NCBI GenBank assembly: GCA_031002005.1
Contig: JARYHS010009186.1
Span: 249,765,199-249,829,198, forward strand
Direction of reading: 5' to 3'
Source: Vandiemenella viatica
Lineage: Eukaryota; Arthropoda; Insecta; Orthoptera; Morabidae
Length of the DNA: 64,000 bases
A program made the position numbers and the translations under genes. A model generated the notes under the pieces. That model did not search any database. It had not been told where the DNA came from and saw only the letters and a program-made list of their open reading frames with translations. Position 1 is the stretch's first letter, and each line of letters starts with the position of its first letter. Below are positions 11,303 through 23,910 of the stretch, piece by piece.

Positions 11303-11530
11303 TTTATGGCATTTGGCCTTGTAGCCATTCAGCCAGCAACTGTGTTTCTTTTATTCCTCCAGTGTGTATATAGAATCTTCTCGTGTTATTATTGATGATA
11401 ACAAGTGACACGACAACACAGGACGGGCACAACACTTAATTAAAACCACTCATGCCGTAGGCCGGACTCGAAACGGCGACCCCTGAAATGCGAAGCCAAC
11501 TCGCTAGCCCCACGCTACCGCGGCCGCCAA
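11303..11530 (-). repeat. tRNA-derived SINE, family 2
   Basis: On the - strand the 5' part looks like a tRNA: GGCGGCCGCGGTAGCGTGGG with an A-box-like segment, then a B-box-like GTTTCGAGTCC. The body ends near a short A/T-rich tail. A second, head-truncated copy lies at 14704-14870. Confidence 0.6.
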
Positions 11531-13077
11531 TGTGCTACATTTCAGAAAACTGAAGAAATAAATAACCGAAGTCAAAAAATAAAACAGTATCCAAACAGTA
11601 ATAGTGTGATGATTGTTCGTCTTAAATACAGAATTCTGTGGCGCATATTCTTGTTCCGTTACTCGGTAGATAAGTCATTGCCTATTTTCACAAATTTTTA
11701 TCTATACCACAAGTCCTCAAATTTTAAAAAATTATCAGATTTATAATAGTATAGATATCAAGTGTAAAATAATTAAAAGTAGTCCCTTGGTTAAAACCGT
11801 AAGACTTGCCTAAAATATTATGTTGTTATTCGCCTGTATTAAACTTTCGTAATTGTTTAATTTCGTATAAAATTTTCGCATTTTCAGCCAAGCTTCCAAA
11901 AAAATAAACCAAAAAAATACGGAAATTGTTATAAAAAAAAAGTGAATATAACAAAATGTATTCATCCCGAAGCCTCACAGCTGTAGATTCCAGAGTATTA
12001 ATATTGTCGGTAGTCTTCATTGCGACGTCACGTCCAGCGCCTGCAGTCGGCTAGCCGAGCAGTACAGGTGCTGCCACCTGGGCGCGGGAGTGCCTTTTCA
12101 GACTCCTTTCTTTTCAGCTCGCCCAAAGGCTGCCATGCACTATTTAGAGAGAGCTAAATTGCCGACATTGAGGTCACCTGAAAGAGCATTCAAGCGGCCC
12201 TTACAACTACACAACCGCCAGGGCATTGAGACACGAACAGTGGAAGTCAGTTAGCTTAGAAGACGGCACGCCTTATACGGCACACCACAAGAGATTGTCA
12301 CAAGATTAAGACTTATGTTTACGGAGGATCATGACATTTTCTTCGGCAGTAACATCTTAGATCTTCATGAAAGAAGTTGATGAGCAGCGTGAACACGGTG
12401 CTGGTGTTTCTAGAGGTTTCTGAGCTATCGGGGAGTCGCTGCATAATGCTGTAAAAACCGTGCGTTTCGACCAAAAAGGTACGGCATCTTCAGGAGCATA
12501 AATCTTAAAGTATGACTTTGATACGAAAACTGTGGATTGCGTAGGATCTTATACAATATCATTTGAAACAATACAATAGTGGATATCGAAATATATTTAT
12601 AAGTTTATTGTGAGAAGTTGGTTACTCCGCATTTTGCAGTGGGAAAAATTTCATTACGTGCGATTTCCACCAAATGTTTTCCGCGACAAGTTTATATTAA
12701 TAAATATAGTTGGAGAAAATTACGCTTAAGAAATGAGATTCATAATAATCGACTTCGCGGAATTAATCGTTTTAAATCCTAACTTTTCTAGCATCGCGAC
12801 ACGGACGTGATAAAGATCTTTTTTTCATCAAAGCCATATTTTAAAATTTTACCACATTGTAAGGTTTAGAACTTAGATCTTACTGTTGGTTACCCATAGC
12901 GGTTGATAGGGTCATAAACACGCTGTCCCTTAAATTTCGATCATCACTATCATGCACGGTATGAATAATTTGTAAAGTAACTAGCAGTTTCGTATAATAT
13001 CTAAGCTTAAATTATTTGACCAAAACATCACTCAAATGTACCGGAACATAAATAATTATAATCCTATTTTCTGATTT
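11531..13077. other. No gene; CpG-rich patch at about 12015-12260
   Basis: Most of the stretch is AT-rich. A GC-rich block around 12015-12260 stands out from its surroundings and includes GACGTCACG. It could be a 5' exon/promoter patch or another repeat; I see no convincing frame or splice sites. Confidence 0.4.
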
Positions 13078-13215
13078 TTTTCTTTCTTCTTTTTCTTAAT
13101 GCTTTACGCCTTATCGAGGACATTAGAAGAAAGAAAGGACCCGGACCAAGGAACGGATAGGAATTCGACCAAGGCATTTTTTTAGAAGGAACCATGCCGT
13201 AATTCGCCTGTAGTG
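13078..13215 (-). repeat. SINE family 1, 5'-truncated
   Basis: It holds the 3' two thirds of the family-1 body on the - strand with a pyrimidine-rich (A-rich on -) end, and lacks the pol III boxes. Confidence 0.6.
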
Positions 13216-13227
13216 ATATGTGCATTA

Positions 13228-13468
13228 ACCGAGCGTAGTGGGTGAACGGTTAACGTTCTGGCCTCGCATTCGGGAGGACGCGGGTTCGAATCCCCGTCCG
13301 GGCATCCAGTTTTGGGTTTTCCATGGTTTCCCCAAATCACTCCAGGCGAATGGCGGGATGCTTCCTTCAAAAAGGCCATGGCCGAATTCCTTCCCGTTCC
13401 TCGTCTCCAATCCCATCCCGCCTCTAATGACCTTAGCCGTCGACGAGGCGTAAAGCAGTAAGTAAAAG
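13228..13468 (+). repeat. SINE family 1, full length
   Basis: It begins ACCGAGCGTAGTGGGTGAAC, has a GGTTCGAATCC B box at about 13283, and runs through the usual body to GACGAGGCGTAAAGCAGTAAG. It is oriented opposite to its two neighbours, forming a cluster of SINE inserts. Confidence 0.8.
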
Positions 13469-13477
13469 AAATGTGGA

Positions 13478-13577
13478 TAACATTGAAGACCCAAATTTGG
13501 ATGATCGGACAGGGATTCGAAGACACGTTCTTCCGAATGCGGTGCCAGACCGTTACCTCTCATCCATCACGATCGGT
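13478..13577 (-). repeat. SINE family 1, 5' head fragment
   Basis: A diverged tRNA-like head on the - strand (ACCGATCGTGATGGATGAG, then a degenerate B box) with only the start of the body. Confidence 0.55.
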
Positions 13578-13804
13578 GCTTTCTAAACACACTACACTGA
13601 AGTGCAAAATCTCTCAGTGATAGTTCGTGCGTGGAAAATACTTAACCTTTCCAGCTGAATTTATTATTCGACTTTGCCATATTGTACACACAGATGTACT
13701 TTATTTGGAATCCCCGCACCGACATACAGATTTAAAATATTTTGGCCGTATTTTACACTCTGTTTCCCACCTTTTGTACTGTTGTGGTCTTAATCGGGTA
13801 TCGT

Positions 13805-14008
13805 ACCAATAGTGATTCAGGAAGGGATTGCGGGGTAGAAAAGGGAAGGAATTTGGCCGTGGCCTTTTGAAGGAACCATCCAGGTATTCGCCTGGAGTGA
13901 TTTGGGGAAACCATGGAAAACTCAAGTCAGGATGGCCGGACGGGGATTCGAACCCGTGCCCTACCGAATGCGAGGTCAGAGCGTTACCGCTCACCCACCA
14001 CGCTCGGT
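13805..14008 (-). repeat. SINE family 1
   Basis: The head is ACCGAGCGTGGTGGGTGAGC on the - strand, with B box GGTTCGAATCC and a conserved body. The 3' tail is lost. Confidence 0.8.
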
Positions 14009-14539
14009 TAATGTTTTGATCACTTGTTATCAACTTACGTCGTACTTACCAATATTCCCTGCAGCTTTACTTGTCAACGTTAAGTCAATATTAGTATAGG
14101 CACGATCGCTGCAGATATTGTATGCTGGAGTCCTGACTTCCGACTAACGTTCGGGGATAAATTGCACCAGCAGTTCACCGCGGCATCTGACATACGACTG
14201 TGCCAAACAGTTGACAGTGCGTATCCGTCAGCCGGTACTAATGTCGGTCATTACACGACCGAATATATCTTCCTTATTTTGTTCACATATTATGGTCCAG
14301 TTCAACACAACGGAGTTTCCGTAGTGTGTGTCTTCCTCCACAAAACCTTCGCGTTCGTCACATAATTCCTCCAGCACAGTCACAACAATCGGTTTGCTGA
14401 CTCCTATTATGGCTGATATTGGTCTCGGTGCAGTTGTGAAAGATATCGACATGCGTGAGGTTTTTTCGTTGTAGGGGGTACGATCCATGGAGGAACAAAC
14501 GAGTAATATCCTGGCATAGCTCCTGCATCGGTTTTATAA

Positions 14540-14690
14540 AATTTTATTTTGTTAGTAAAAGAGACAGGGATTGGAATAAACTACGAGGGAAAGTGGTGAA
14601 TAGTTATAGTTTACCAAAAACACTGAAATGATTAAAAATTGAAATTCTTAAAGTGCAAAAATAGATGTGTGGGAAAATTTCACTCAGAGA
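14540..14690 (+). mobile_element. LINE family A tail fragment
   Basis: It encodes scraps of the family-A C-terminal region (RDRDWNKLR, then a NSYSLPKTLK block). Confidence 0.5.
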
Positions 14691-14703
14691 ATATAAGATA
14701 AAG

Positions 14704-14870
14704 ATTTTTTTTTAATGGCATTCGGCTTTTTAGCCATTCAGCCAGCATCTTCTATGTTTCATTTTCGTCAAGTGTGTTAGACTCCTCCAGTGTTGTTGAT
14801 AATTTCAAGTGAAAGGACAACACAGAACGGACACAGCATCAAGATTCCCTGGGCCAGAACATGGAGTAAA
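14704..14870 (-). repeat. SINE family 2, truncated copy
   Basis: It shares GGCATT(C/T)GGC...TAGCCATTCAGCCAGCA and the later GACAACACAG(A/G)ACGG segment with 11303-11530, and ends in an A run on the - strand. The tRNA head is missing. Confidence 0.6.
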
Positions 14871-14959
14871 GAAATATATGGAGAGGAAATACCGCTTATT
14901 CTGTGACGCCGCCTCTAAACTCTCGGCTGGTACTGCGCATGCGCGGTGGTGGCGGCGGC

Positions 14960-15440
14960 GACCATATTTACCTATCCATACAATTGCTATTTGAGACAGT
15001 ATATCCCGAAAACTAAGAAAGATATCGAAAAAGTTTATATTTTATTTTCGATTTATTTGATCAAATTTGACGTCAAATTTTTCTTCTGCATTTCAACTCA
15101 CTTTTGAGAGAGTATATCTCGAGAACTAGGCGAGATATCGAAAATTTTTATTCTTTATTTTTTATTTGTCTCGTCTTTCTAAATAAGAATCCATCATCAA
15201 ATTTGACTTTGACCAATTGTTTCTTCTGAATTTCAACCAAAAACATCTCACATTTGAGACCGAATATTTCGAAAACTAAGCAGGATATCAAAAAAAAATT
15301 ATTCTTATTTTATTTGTCTCATCGAGTTACATAATAACCCATCATCAGATTGCGGCGTCACGTTTATCCTAGAGTCCCTTTGAGGTTTTTGCTCTTATTC
15401 CCCGTGTCTGTATGGATAGGTAATATGGCGGCCATGCCTC
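14960..15440. repeat. Inverted-end segment enclosing a three-unit satellite
   Basis: GCGACCATATTTACCTATCC at about 14959-14978 and an inverted relative (GGATAGGTAATATGGCGGCC) at about 15415-15434 bracket three imperfect units. The units are marked by TTTGAGA...ATATC(C/T)CGA(A/G)AACTA...GATATC at about 14990, 15104 and 15254. It may be a small non-autonomous DNA element carrying internal repeats. Confidence 0.5.
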
Positions 15441-15519
15441 CACACTCCTCTCCCCCCCGGCTTCACTTCAATGCGTGGTGAAGGTCCCTTACGTCGTCTC
15501 CATTTATTTCTTTGCTCCA

Positions 15520-15600
15520 TGGGCCGGACTCGAACTGGCGACCTCTGCAACGCGATGCCAGCTCGCCAGCCCCGCGCTGTGGAGGCCGGCAAAGATAAAC
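15520..15600 (-). repeat. tRNA-like SINE head
   Basis: On the - strand it reads as a tRNA-like head (box A-like near 15565, box B-like AGTTCGAGTCC near 15535). The layout is like family 2, but the DNA after the head differs. It lacks a clean tRNA cloverleaf, so it is not called a tRNA gene. Confidence 0.5.
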
Positions 15601-16689
15601 ATTATAATACGAACAGTAAGAAAGAGGTGACCCGCCATTGAGTTGTCGAAAACTTGGTCGGGGAGGTTGTTGTAATGTTGCTTGTTGCAGCTTATAAGGT
15701 GATTGCAATCTAAATAAACCATTGATTCTTGGTATCAGAGTATATTTCTCTTTCGTTAGAGAATTCCGGAAAAGATAGTCGCCAATGTAATACTTACAGA
15801 TTCTTTACAGGAATAAACTTTGTATGTCTTGAAATATAATTATTTTTCTTCTCACAACGAATCCCCCGAATACCAACAACAAATGCTGAATGTGTTAAAA
15901 TAGATTTGGACAACGTTCCGATGCGAAAGATGACAAGATCCACTTTCCACGAAGGATCGATCAGTTCACTTTTATCCCACTGTTCAGTTATATCAGTTTC
16001 TCTGCCTGCTTTTTTCTCCTTCAGACTTAAATTCAATTGTAACATTATTCCAAACAAAATTTCCTTTTTTTCTTTAACGCCGTTCATAACATTACTACTC
16101 CATAGCTACCAACACTTACACTCTCCAAGATACTACATTTCTGAGTACCCGAATCTAAGCGAATGATCGATATCTCATCTGCTACTCTTTTCCCTGTTAA
16201 TTCTATTCACATCTATTTTCTTAATTATACTTACGTTCATTACTATTATTTACACCATCAATATTATGGCTATTAGAGATGAATTATATTTCCATCTAAA
16301 TATGCGGATCTCTTTCAACAATCTTTCGCTGATTCTATTTTAAGGGCTTGCTATGTTAAAAGGTACAACAGGACCGGACACGAGCCCAGGGCCTAGCGTA
16401 CCGATTTTTAGGCGGTTTACCACAATCATCAAGACGAATGTCGAGACGCTCACCAGTCTACAGATTTAACAAATAAAAAATGCACTTGTCACACACAGGA
16501 CATACAGTTACACGTTTTTCAGAAAGATGGTGACACAAGGCTTTCCTCCAATAGATTAGGCACGCCTGGCGTTACAGGTCCGGTTGGATTTCGGGCAGGA
16601 ACTCAATTTATCCTCCTTCTCATGTTTCACTTTGTCCATCTGTGGTGGCCAATGTCCATATGGTCCTTGGTGGCCCAATCGGAGAAAAA
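15601..16689. other. No gene
   Basis: Moderately AT-rich; short frames on both strands (15794-16087, 15906-16166) lack family resemblance. Confidence 0.5.
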
Positions 16690-16775
16690 AAAAGGGAGGA
16701 GATAAATAGGTGTATAGGGGAATTTCCACCGGATCATGCGCTCTACCTCAAACAAATTAAATTAAATAATATCTG
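16690..16775 (+). mobile_element. LINE family A 3' end scrap
   Basis: It shares the terminal GGGGAATTTCCACCGGATCATG-like end and the AATTAAATTAAATAA tail with other family-A copies. Confidence 0.5.
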
Positions 16776-16805
16776 GCAGAACAATAGTATTTCTCACAGC
16801 ATTTG

Positions 16806-17090
16806 GTTGAGCCATTGTTGGGTTCCAACCGATCTTGTGGTTGTGTGCTCAGCGATCAAGCATTCGGAAGACGGTTTCAGATTCCCGTCCAGCCATCTTT
16901 ATTTCGGTTTTCAATAGTTTCCCGAAATCAAACCAGGCGAATGCCAGAACGGTTCGTTCAGAAGGTCACGGCAGAATTTCTCCTAGTTCCTATCGCCTAT
17001 CATCTGTAAGCTCTAATCACCTCGGCTTCCATGACCGCCTCTAATGACCACGCTGTCGACGAGGCGTATAGCCAAAACAAAAAAAGACTA
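16806..17090 (+). repeat. SINE family 1, diverged copy
   Basis: It has a recognisable but mutated head and body (CATTCGGAAGACGG, then TTTCCCGAAATCAAACCAGG, then GACGAGGCGTATAGCC). The B box has lost its GGTTCGA core, so this is an old copy. Confidence 0.6.
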
Positions 17091-20000
17091 CCGTGAACCC
17101 TAAAACCACCGATAAAAATAATAAGAACGGTTATCTCAGGCTGCAGGGTGATTAAGGGAGGTATTGGGATTTTATTGCTTTGAAAATATGATGAAAGTAA
17201 TTAGCAAAATCCAACTGTGGAAAGCCAAGTGCAAACGGAAGAATTAGTAGTGAGATATAGAAGTGAGCAATAACCAATGGTATAGCGAGCTGCGATTAGT
17301 TTTTACTGCCCCTGAAATCGAGGCCGCTGTGTTAAGTCCAGGTACAGCGAATGAGGGGCGAATTTAACCGTTATTTACAGCCAAAAATTAATAGGTTTCT
17401 GCTGTTATAGCTAATTCATACGTCAGAGGATTTCTAAACCAATAAATAATGAAAATCCTACAAAAAGTGTTTGCGATTTCGAGCAGGTGGCTATTTAAAC
17501 ACTAAAGCGTTGCGGGACGCCCGGCAGAAGTGAGAATATCCCGGAAGAGAGAGAATGGGTGTGTGACGGAGAGATATTTAGGATGTTAAGTTGGTAATAA
17601 TACGTGAATGTTAAAAAGATATAAATAATATTTTGAAATACTTTTAATATTTATCACGAAACCTTTAAATATAATTTCGTAAGCTCATTTATTAATCTCG
17701 ATAGCTATTGGCTGGAAAACTGTGACGCCACAGACGGCCTTCGCTCGCAAATTAACGGTTACCAGAGTTGTTACTAGGAATTCGAGGTTATTATTATTAA
17801 TTTAATTGGGATGGATCACAAACTCCAGCGGAAATTCCGTGTAATCCGATTCTTTACTCTCTTTTTTTTGCGATTTACAAAATTTAATTTTAAATTACCT
17901 CAGCATTTTTGGTAAATTAGGTTCAAAATTTAATAGCTAAGCAACTGCGATCAAATGAACTGACGGAATACATTCATTGAGATTGCTTTTCGTAGCATTT
18001 CATGGTTAAAAAATATGGAATAACTTTACAGCTGAATAAACGTGGTATTGATTTTTAGTAACATGTCGCTAATGGAAGCAAAAAAACTTTTTAAAAAAAA
18101 CTTAAATTACTCATTGAACGCCAATTGTTATTCCGGCATAGGCTAAATTTCAATTTAATCAAAACTTCCGCTAATATTGCTGCAGTTTATACGGTTTATT
18201 TGCCTTTTACGTGTTTTACTGAGCACTTTCGTTAATGGCCTTTGTTCGTGTTCACTGCACGTGGGTTATTAGGTTATTTAAAGCGTACACTAGATATGCC
18301 ATCTAAACGAGTATTCTGGACATTCATTTCTTCGGAGTTGCTTAACTATTAAATATAATGCTCATAACCTGGAATTTGTAGTAACATTTCTGGCCGCTAC
18401 GGACACAATGAGCAAAGTCTAAATTCTAAATGGTTGGCCAGCCTCGATCAAGAACAACGACATACTCCCGAAGCAATTGTTGCGATGGATGATCGCACCC
18501 CATTCAAACTAAATAGAAATTCTACAAATTTTGCAGAGTGAACCTTTATGGCCAAATACAAATCACGTTTGTGTTTCAGCCAGTTCGAGCCGAGTGGCCA
18601 TGATCTTTGAAATAATTATATTAGAAAAGTGCGATCGTTTCTTTCCGTGTTTAATACATCTAGTAACATAAGTCTAAGTTCTTCAAGCTCAAGAGTTTTT
18701 ATTCGGAGTGAAACAAGGCTCAAGTTCATATATGGCCCAGACAGGTCAACCTGTAATGACATTTTATCATAAAAACGGAAAGTATTCTAGAACCGTGACC
18801 AAGCGCGAAAAACAGTGACGGGCTTATGAAAAGAACAACGTTAGCACTGTTGGGTAAGCCACCTCAAATGTCGACGTTAATAATGCTAATGTAAAATTTA
18901 TTAATAACAACAATAATCTCTTACGACAATCTGTCTGTATCTATGCCAGACATTTTATGACATATCTGTGTGCGAAAGGTTTGATGTTCCGGCAATAACA
19001 TCTGTAGCTATTGAAACAACTTTGTACTCTGCTGCTTGCAAGACTGAATTATTGTACTCATTAACTGGTTTTATTTTTGAGGCACAGACGATTTTCGTGT
19101 TAGCACAAATAATTTCATCATTTCTTTGTGAAAAATTGTTCGCTTTCTGTTGTTATGCGTGTCTTTTCTACTCCATCTTTTCAAAAATCTCGTCTTTAAT
19201 GTGAGATCATCTATGGGTCTCCACCTTCGCGCTGATACTATGAGAAAATTTTATTTTTAACATTTTAAGTCGATACTTTTCGGAAACTCTGAATAGCACA
19301 TTCCACATTCAACGTAATTTCTTCTTTTATGTTCAAATTGAGTTCAGAGTGCAATATTTTTAATTCTTTCTCAACCTGGAAGTAAAATGACGGCCGGTTC
19401 TCTTCTAGGCTCAACAGGTTCGATCTCAGGTCATAATGAAACATCGAGAATGAGGGGTGTTATTACATACTTAAATACTTATAAATTCTTCATTTCTTTA
19501 CCAGTTCTTAGATATCATTGTTGAATTATACGTAAGGTAGATGGCTGGTTGTTAGGCAGCAATTCAGTTTCGTTCTTCACTCACAGCTAAATTTTCTCCT
19601 GGAGAATTTTCTTTGCTTAATTTGCAAAACTGGTCTTCTTCGGGACTCGTTTACACAAAATTTTACAACTTTTCTCTTTTTTATCGCGAACAAATAAACC
19701 AAATATTTACAATGTTCCTCCACGGCAATCAATCACATGTCTAATTGTATACATAATCTAATACACAACGTTTGATACTGATAAGCTACTAAAGCGACCG
19801 TTACTGAGGTTACGAGGCTCAAACTAGCACCTGGCGCCCTCTGAATAGACGTAATCACAGCCATCTTTGACGTGACGTCATAGGAAGTGCGAGAGGTGCG
19901 GTGAATTTTTGGTTTAATGGAAACCATGTTGGCACTTGTCTTCAATGACACCCTAAGCTCTGTTGTCAGTTAAGCGGTTTCAGGAACACTATTTCCTTAC

Positions 20001-20536
20001 ATAACGTTTCTCGTCAGTACTCCTAGTTTGACGAGTACAGAGACCTTCATCGTATTCACGCCAAACACTTTAATAAAATGCGTTTCGCCCAGCGGCTGGA
20101 CGTGATCTCGATAGTTCAGCAACCTTCGAGGACTCCGATTATGCCCGAAGTGTTAGTTGCCGAGATCGCCACAACAGCGATGCTTCTTGACTAACCAGGA
20201 AATTTCAAATAAATTACTGTATTGATTTTATTTGCACTCATATTGTTAAAAGGAAGTATAAATTTCAAATACATTAGTGAATTTGATTTTATTTGCGCTT
20301 ATATTGTTAAAATAAAGCGTTACTGGGATGCCAACTGAAATGCAATCGTCTGTTGTGTAGCAGAGATAAACATTTATAATGCGTGGCAGAGATATTGTTT
20401 TTTCTTAGAAACTTTTGCAGAACAAATTCCTACTACTGCCATAGGAGATACCCTTCGTTTTCGACGAGTGTTTAGACTAGTACACGAGTAATGGCACAGT
20501 GATCTTGCGAGACTGTAGTATTTTATTTGTTTGCAG
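17091..20536. other. Intron or upstream DNA, no gene seen
   Basis: A LINE family A tail scrap (- strand) lies at about 17795-17935. The rest is AT-rich without exons I can support. A TGACGTGACGTCAT double CRE-like site lies at about 19868-19881, with no linked gene visible. Confidence 0.45.
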
Positions 20537-20673
20537 CGCGGTGGCTGAGGGCATCCCCGCCGACAACCCTCACCTGGTGCTGCTGTTCTTCGTGTGTCAG
20601 CTGCTGCTGAGAGAGCTCGCCAAGTGCGGTCGGCTCGTCCAGGTCGTCCCCATGGACATGTCTGGACTCTATG
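20537..20673 (+). CDS. Unnamed gene, exon A (third from last or earlier)
   Basis: This GC-rich exon in AT-rich surroundings sits between a TTTGCAG acceptor and a GTCAGT donor. The frame encodes AVAEGIPADNPHLVLLFFVC, then QLLLRELAKCGRLVQVVPMD, then MSGLY, mostly hydrophobic helical sequence. The 3' junction is phase 1 and fits exon B at 29011 exactly, giving a Glu codon across the join. I do not recognise the family; the pattern suggests part of an alpha-helical domain. Codon use is strongly GC-ending, like exons B and C and unlike the transposon frames nearby. Upstream exons should lie at lower coordinates or before the window. The exon call is firm; the function is unknown. Confidence 0.75.
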
Positions 20674-20687
20674 GTCAGTACACCCTA

Positions 20688-20855
20688 CATAGATCCTATT
20701 ATCTTGGTTCTTTGGGTGGCAGTGCTCTGATGAAGGCCACAGCACGATGACCGAAACGTCAGGTTTCAACAAACCGACGCGGCTCCGCCAGGAGAGTCAA
20801 GATAACACTTACGACGACTGCGGTAGCCTGCGCAATTATTTGAGCATAGATCCTA
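20688..20855 (+). mobile_element. 146-bp retroposed insert with 11-bp target duplication
   Basis: CATAGATCCTA occurs at 20688-20698 and again at 20845-20855. The enclosed 146 bases contain CTGATGA at 20727-20733, a possible 4-bp stem with one mismatch, and CGAAACGTC at 20752-20760. CTGATGA...CGAAAC is the hammerhead-ribozyme-type core known from Penelope-like retroelements. It lies 15 bases inside the intron after exon A. Confidence 0.55.
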
Positions 20856-21076
20856 CTCCAAATTTTATTTTACCATCATGACGGACACTCTAACTTGACA
20901 TCACTTTGTTTCGGAGCTAATATAGACTAGTTATTTGACATATCTTAATTTCACATTGGTTTTCTGCGTCAAGTCAAAGTGTGTGCCATACCCAATATCA
21001 GAGCCTTGGCGTTTGCTAAGGAGTATGTTACTCCCCATAGGAACATCCTGGGGAAGTAAAATGGCTAATTTGCTTT

Positions 21077-21297
21077 TTTTTTTAGGCCTTACACCTCGTC
21101 GACGACGAGGTCATTAGAGGCGGGAAAGTGCTGGGGACAAGGAATGGGAAATTCCGTCATGGCCTTTTGGAAGGAACCATTTTGGCATTCACCTGGAGTG
21201 ATTTGGGAAAACCGAAACCAGGATGGCCGAAAGTGGAGTCAAAGTCACGTCACCCGAAAGTGAAGCCAGAGCGTTTCCACTCACCCACCACTCTTTG
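21077..21297 (-). repeat. SINE family 1, diverged
   Basis: The body and A-rich tail (T run at about 21077-21086 on +) are present, next to a CGTCGACGACG palindrome typical of the family's 3' part. The head and B box are mutated. Confidence 0.65.
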
Positions 21298-21652
21298 TGG
21301 TAGTTTCTCCTCACAGTGTGACGAGAGTTCCTAGGTGTTACTATGTATGGTCACTGTAGGGTGTTGTTTGTGTTCTGATGAAACAATCGAAAGGATAAGC
21401 CCTATACCGGTCCCTTCACGCCTCCTTTTTCGAAAGAGGCCGAGTAATCTGTCGAGTTAGTGAGCAATTTTTACAGTTTTCACGTAGCATTCTTCATTTG
21501 AAGTACAGTAAAATGGTGCAAGATGTGTCCCTTTTGCAAGCTGCTTAATTGGGAGATAATTTCTGATATGCTGCAAAATATACGGCGTGTAGTGTGTAGT
21601 TGCCCCTCTGACTACCTCTAACACTGTAAGCCACATAGCTCTTACTTTCATC

Positions 21653-21656
<4 letters not shown>

Positions 21657-21683
<27 letters not shown>

Positions 21684-21985
21684 CATCAGCCTTTTGACAG
21701 GTTTGATGCAATCTTCCATCCCTTCCTATCTTGTGCTAACCTCTTCATCTCTACATACCCCTTACAACCTACGTCCTCAATTATCTGTTTCATATATTGT
21801 AATATCTGTCTTCCTCTACAGTTCTTACCTTCGATTGTTCCCTTCACTAACAAATTAACCAATCCAGCATGTCTCAAAATATGACCTACCAGCCTCTCTT
21901 GTTTCCGTAAGCTTCCTCCACAAACTTCTTTCCTCACCCATCATTTCCAAAACTTGTTCATTTCGTACTTTATGAAATCATAGCA
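21657..21985 (-). pseudogene. LINE family B, C-terminal fragment with poly(A)
   Basis: On the - strand it encodes RKQERLVGHILRHAGLVN, then KNCRGRQILQYMKQIIED, then VGCKGYVEMKRLAQDRKGW, then a stop and a long A tail (T27 at 21657-21683 on +). The GHILRH...GRGR...YI.QI...MKRLA.DR.GW layout is the C-terminal end of a common animal non-LTR polymerase. Only the last about 80 residues are present, so this is a severely 5'-truncated insertion. Confidence 0.75.
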
Positions 21986-23910
21986 CAGTTCCATTAATTA
22001 TGACAATTATTTTAATACTCTTGTATCGCAATCTCAACATTACACAATTTATAATCTCCACAAATACATTCTCGGGGAGCTCATACGCGAGCCTTCAAGC
22101 GCAGACACGCGTCCATGACTCGACTCCTCCAAAGAATACCTTATCACAAGACTTACCAACTAAGGTTCTATTCCTACCCCGTTCACTACACATACTACAT
22201 ACTACAATCTGTGGAACCCTATTTAATTACATTAATTGTAATCAGAACAGTATTAAACACATAGCATAAATACAAAATTAATTTCTGGATGGTGTGGATC
22301 ATTTTTTTCCTCAATTGCTGATAATATTTATTTATTTATTTATTAAGTCAAAATTAATTGTTTAGTAAGCAGAGAAGAGAAAAAAAAACAATTGTACCAG
22401 AAGGTCAGACATGAATGTCACACTCTCAACCCGCCACGCAAGTAAGTGCTTTCCCAGTGGCAGCTTCAGAGGATTCTCAGTGGACTGGAAGGAGTATTTA
22501 GCAGAGATTATACGGCGTCAAAAGAATTTGAAGTTTCATGATGAATTTTTGGAAAAGTAGCATGCGTTATATTTACATAAAATAAAAAGTCTCTTTTAAA
22601 AATCTTTACTGGTAGTTTCTCAATTATTTAAGGGATACTACATTTCGCTTGAGTCTCTTATAATTGTGTAACTAGTATGCTAAAGTCTTCCTTTTATGGT
22701 CACCTGCTTTTATATACTGCATTACTAATAAATGGTAACAAGTGGTGTTGGCGGGTAACCCTTGGAACTGTAATAAGGGAAATGATAACACACTACTCTA
22801 GTTGTGTACAAACGGTTTTACGGTACTAATTGACTGACGTAAGCGACACTTGAGTTACGTAAGCCGTAACTGGCTGAGGTGCTAGTTTATCGGAGACCCT
22901 CCGCTCTGACACGAGTTCTCCAACTTTTGGGTAACGAGCCAGTCCGGCTGTTCAACTGTTCCCCAGTTCCGCCACAAACTTCTTGAAGAGTATTATAAAG
23001 TTAAATTTGTGAGGCTTTCCAAAATCAAACAAGGTAAACGCAGCAATGCATTAAATTTTATGAAACTCTGCACCAATTTATTTTTACCTCGATTTTTTAA
23101 GAGAGGGAGAACCAACTTTATGCCACCGTTAGCAATATAAACTATAAGGAAGAACAGATTTTGCGCTACGTAATAATCAAGCAGCTATAATGAAACTAGA
23201 GACTCGTCAAACACAAGGTGTGAAATAATGCTGTGGTCTACCTCGACTAACATTCAAGTATGTAGAGAAAATTGTCACCGAAATTAAGTAAATATGTGAA
23301 TGTGACATAAGCGTTCGATGAGAAACAGTCAGTACGTTGGAATTTGAAGATAATATTGTTCTTTTAAAGGATAAGACTGAGGATATTTAGAAATTACGAA
23401 ATAGCAGGAACAATATATTGGATCAACAATTGGGTCTAAATATAAACAAAGTAAGATGTAGGTGATGGAAAATCGATAGCATTAACATAAGATTATACAT
23501 AGCCACATCGTCAGATATAAAGGAAAATAAAATAATTTTGTTTATTAGTTTACCATTAGTCTACCAAAAAACTTTCCTTAAAAAGGGAAACATTTGCCTA
23601 GGACTTAGAAACTGTAGAGTTTAAAATATAAGAGGCAAAATATTTCAGACGTTTTGGAGGCCCTTGATCCGTTTTTAACATTTGTCTGGTGATGTTTCGG
23701 ATCCTCTTTAAAGTAACTAAAGCAGTGATTTCCCTTTGCCCTCTGTATACTCATATCGCTGATTATTTCTCATCCGTTCGCCTTGGTGGACCGGTTCCAG
23801 CCATAAGGGCAATAAGTTAACAGGGACCACTCTCCACTCCTCTGCCACGATCTCAGTAAACAACAGACAACTTGTTAGACGGACACCAAAGCTTTTTTGG
23901 TCCAAATATA
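21986..23910. other. Intron, no gene seen
   Basis: AT-rich; contains a (TTTA)n tract at about 22327-22346. No supported exon. Confidence 0.5.

Noticed and set aside
15520..15600. tRNA gene
   Set aside because: Box A and B are present but the acceptor stem and anticodon arm do not pair; treated as a SINE head.
20374..20772. Open frame opposite exon A on the - strand
   Set aside because: A shadow of the GC-rich exon; no splice sites or start context.
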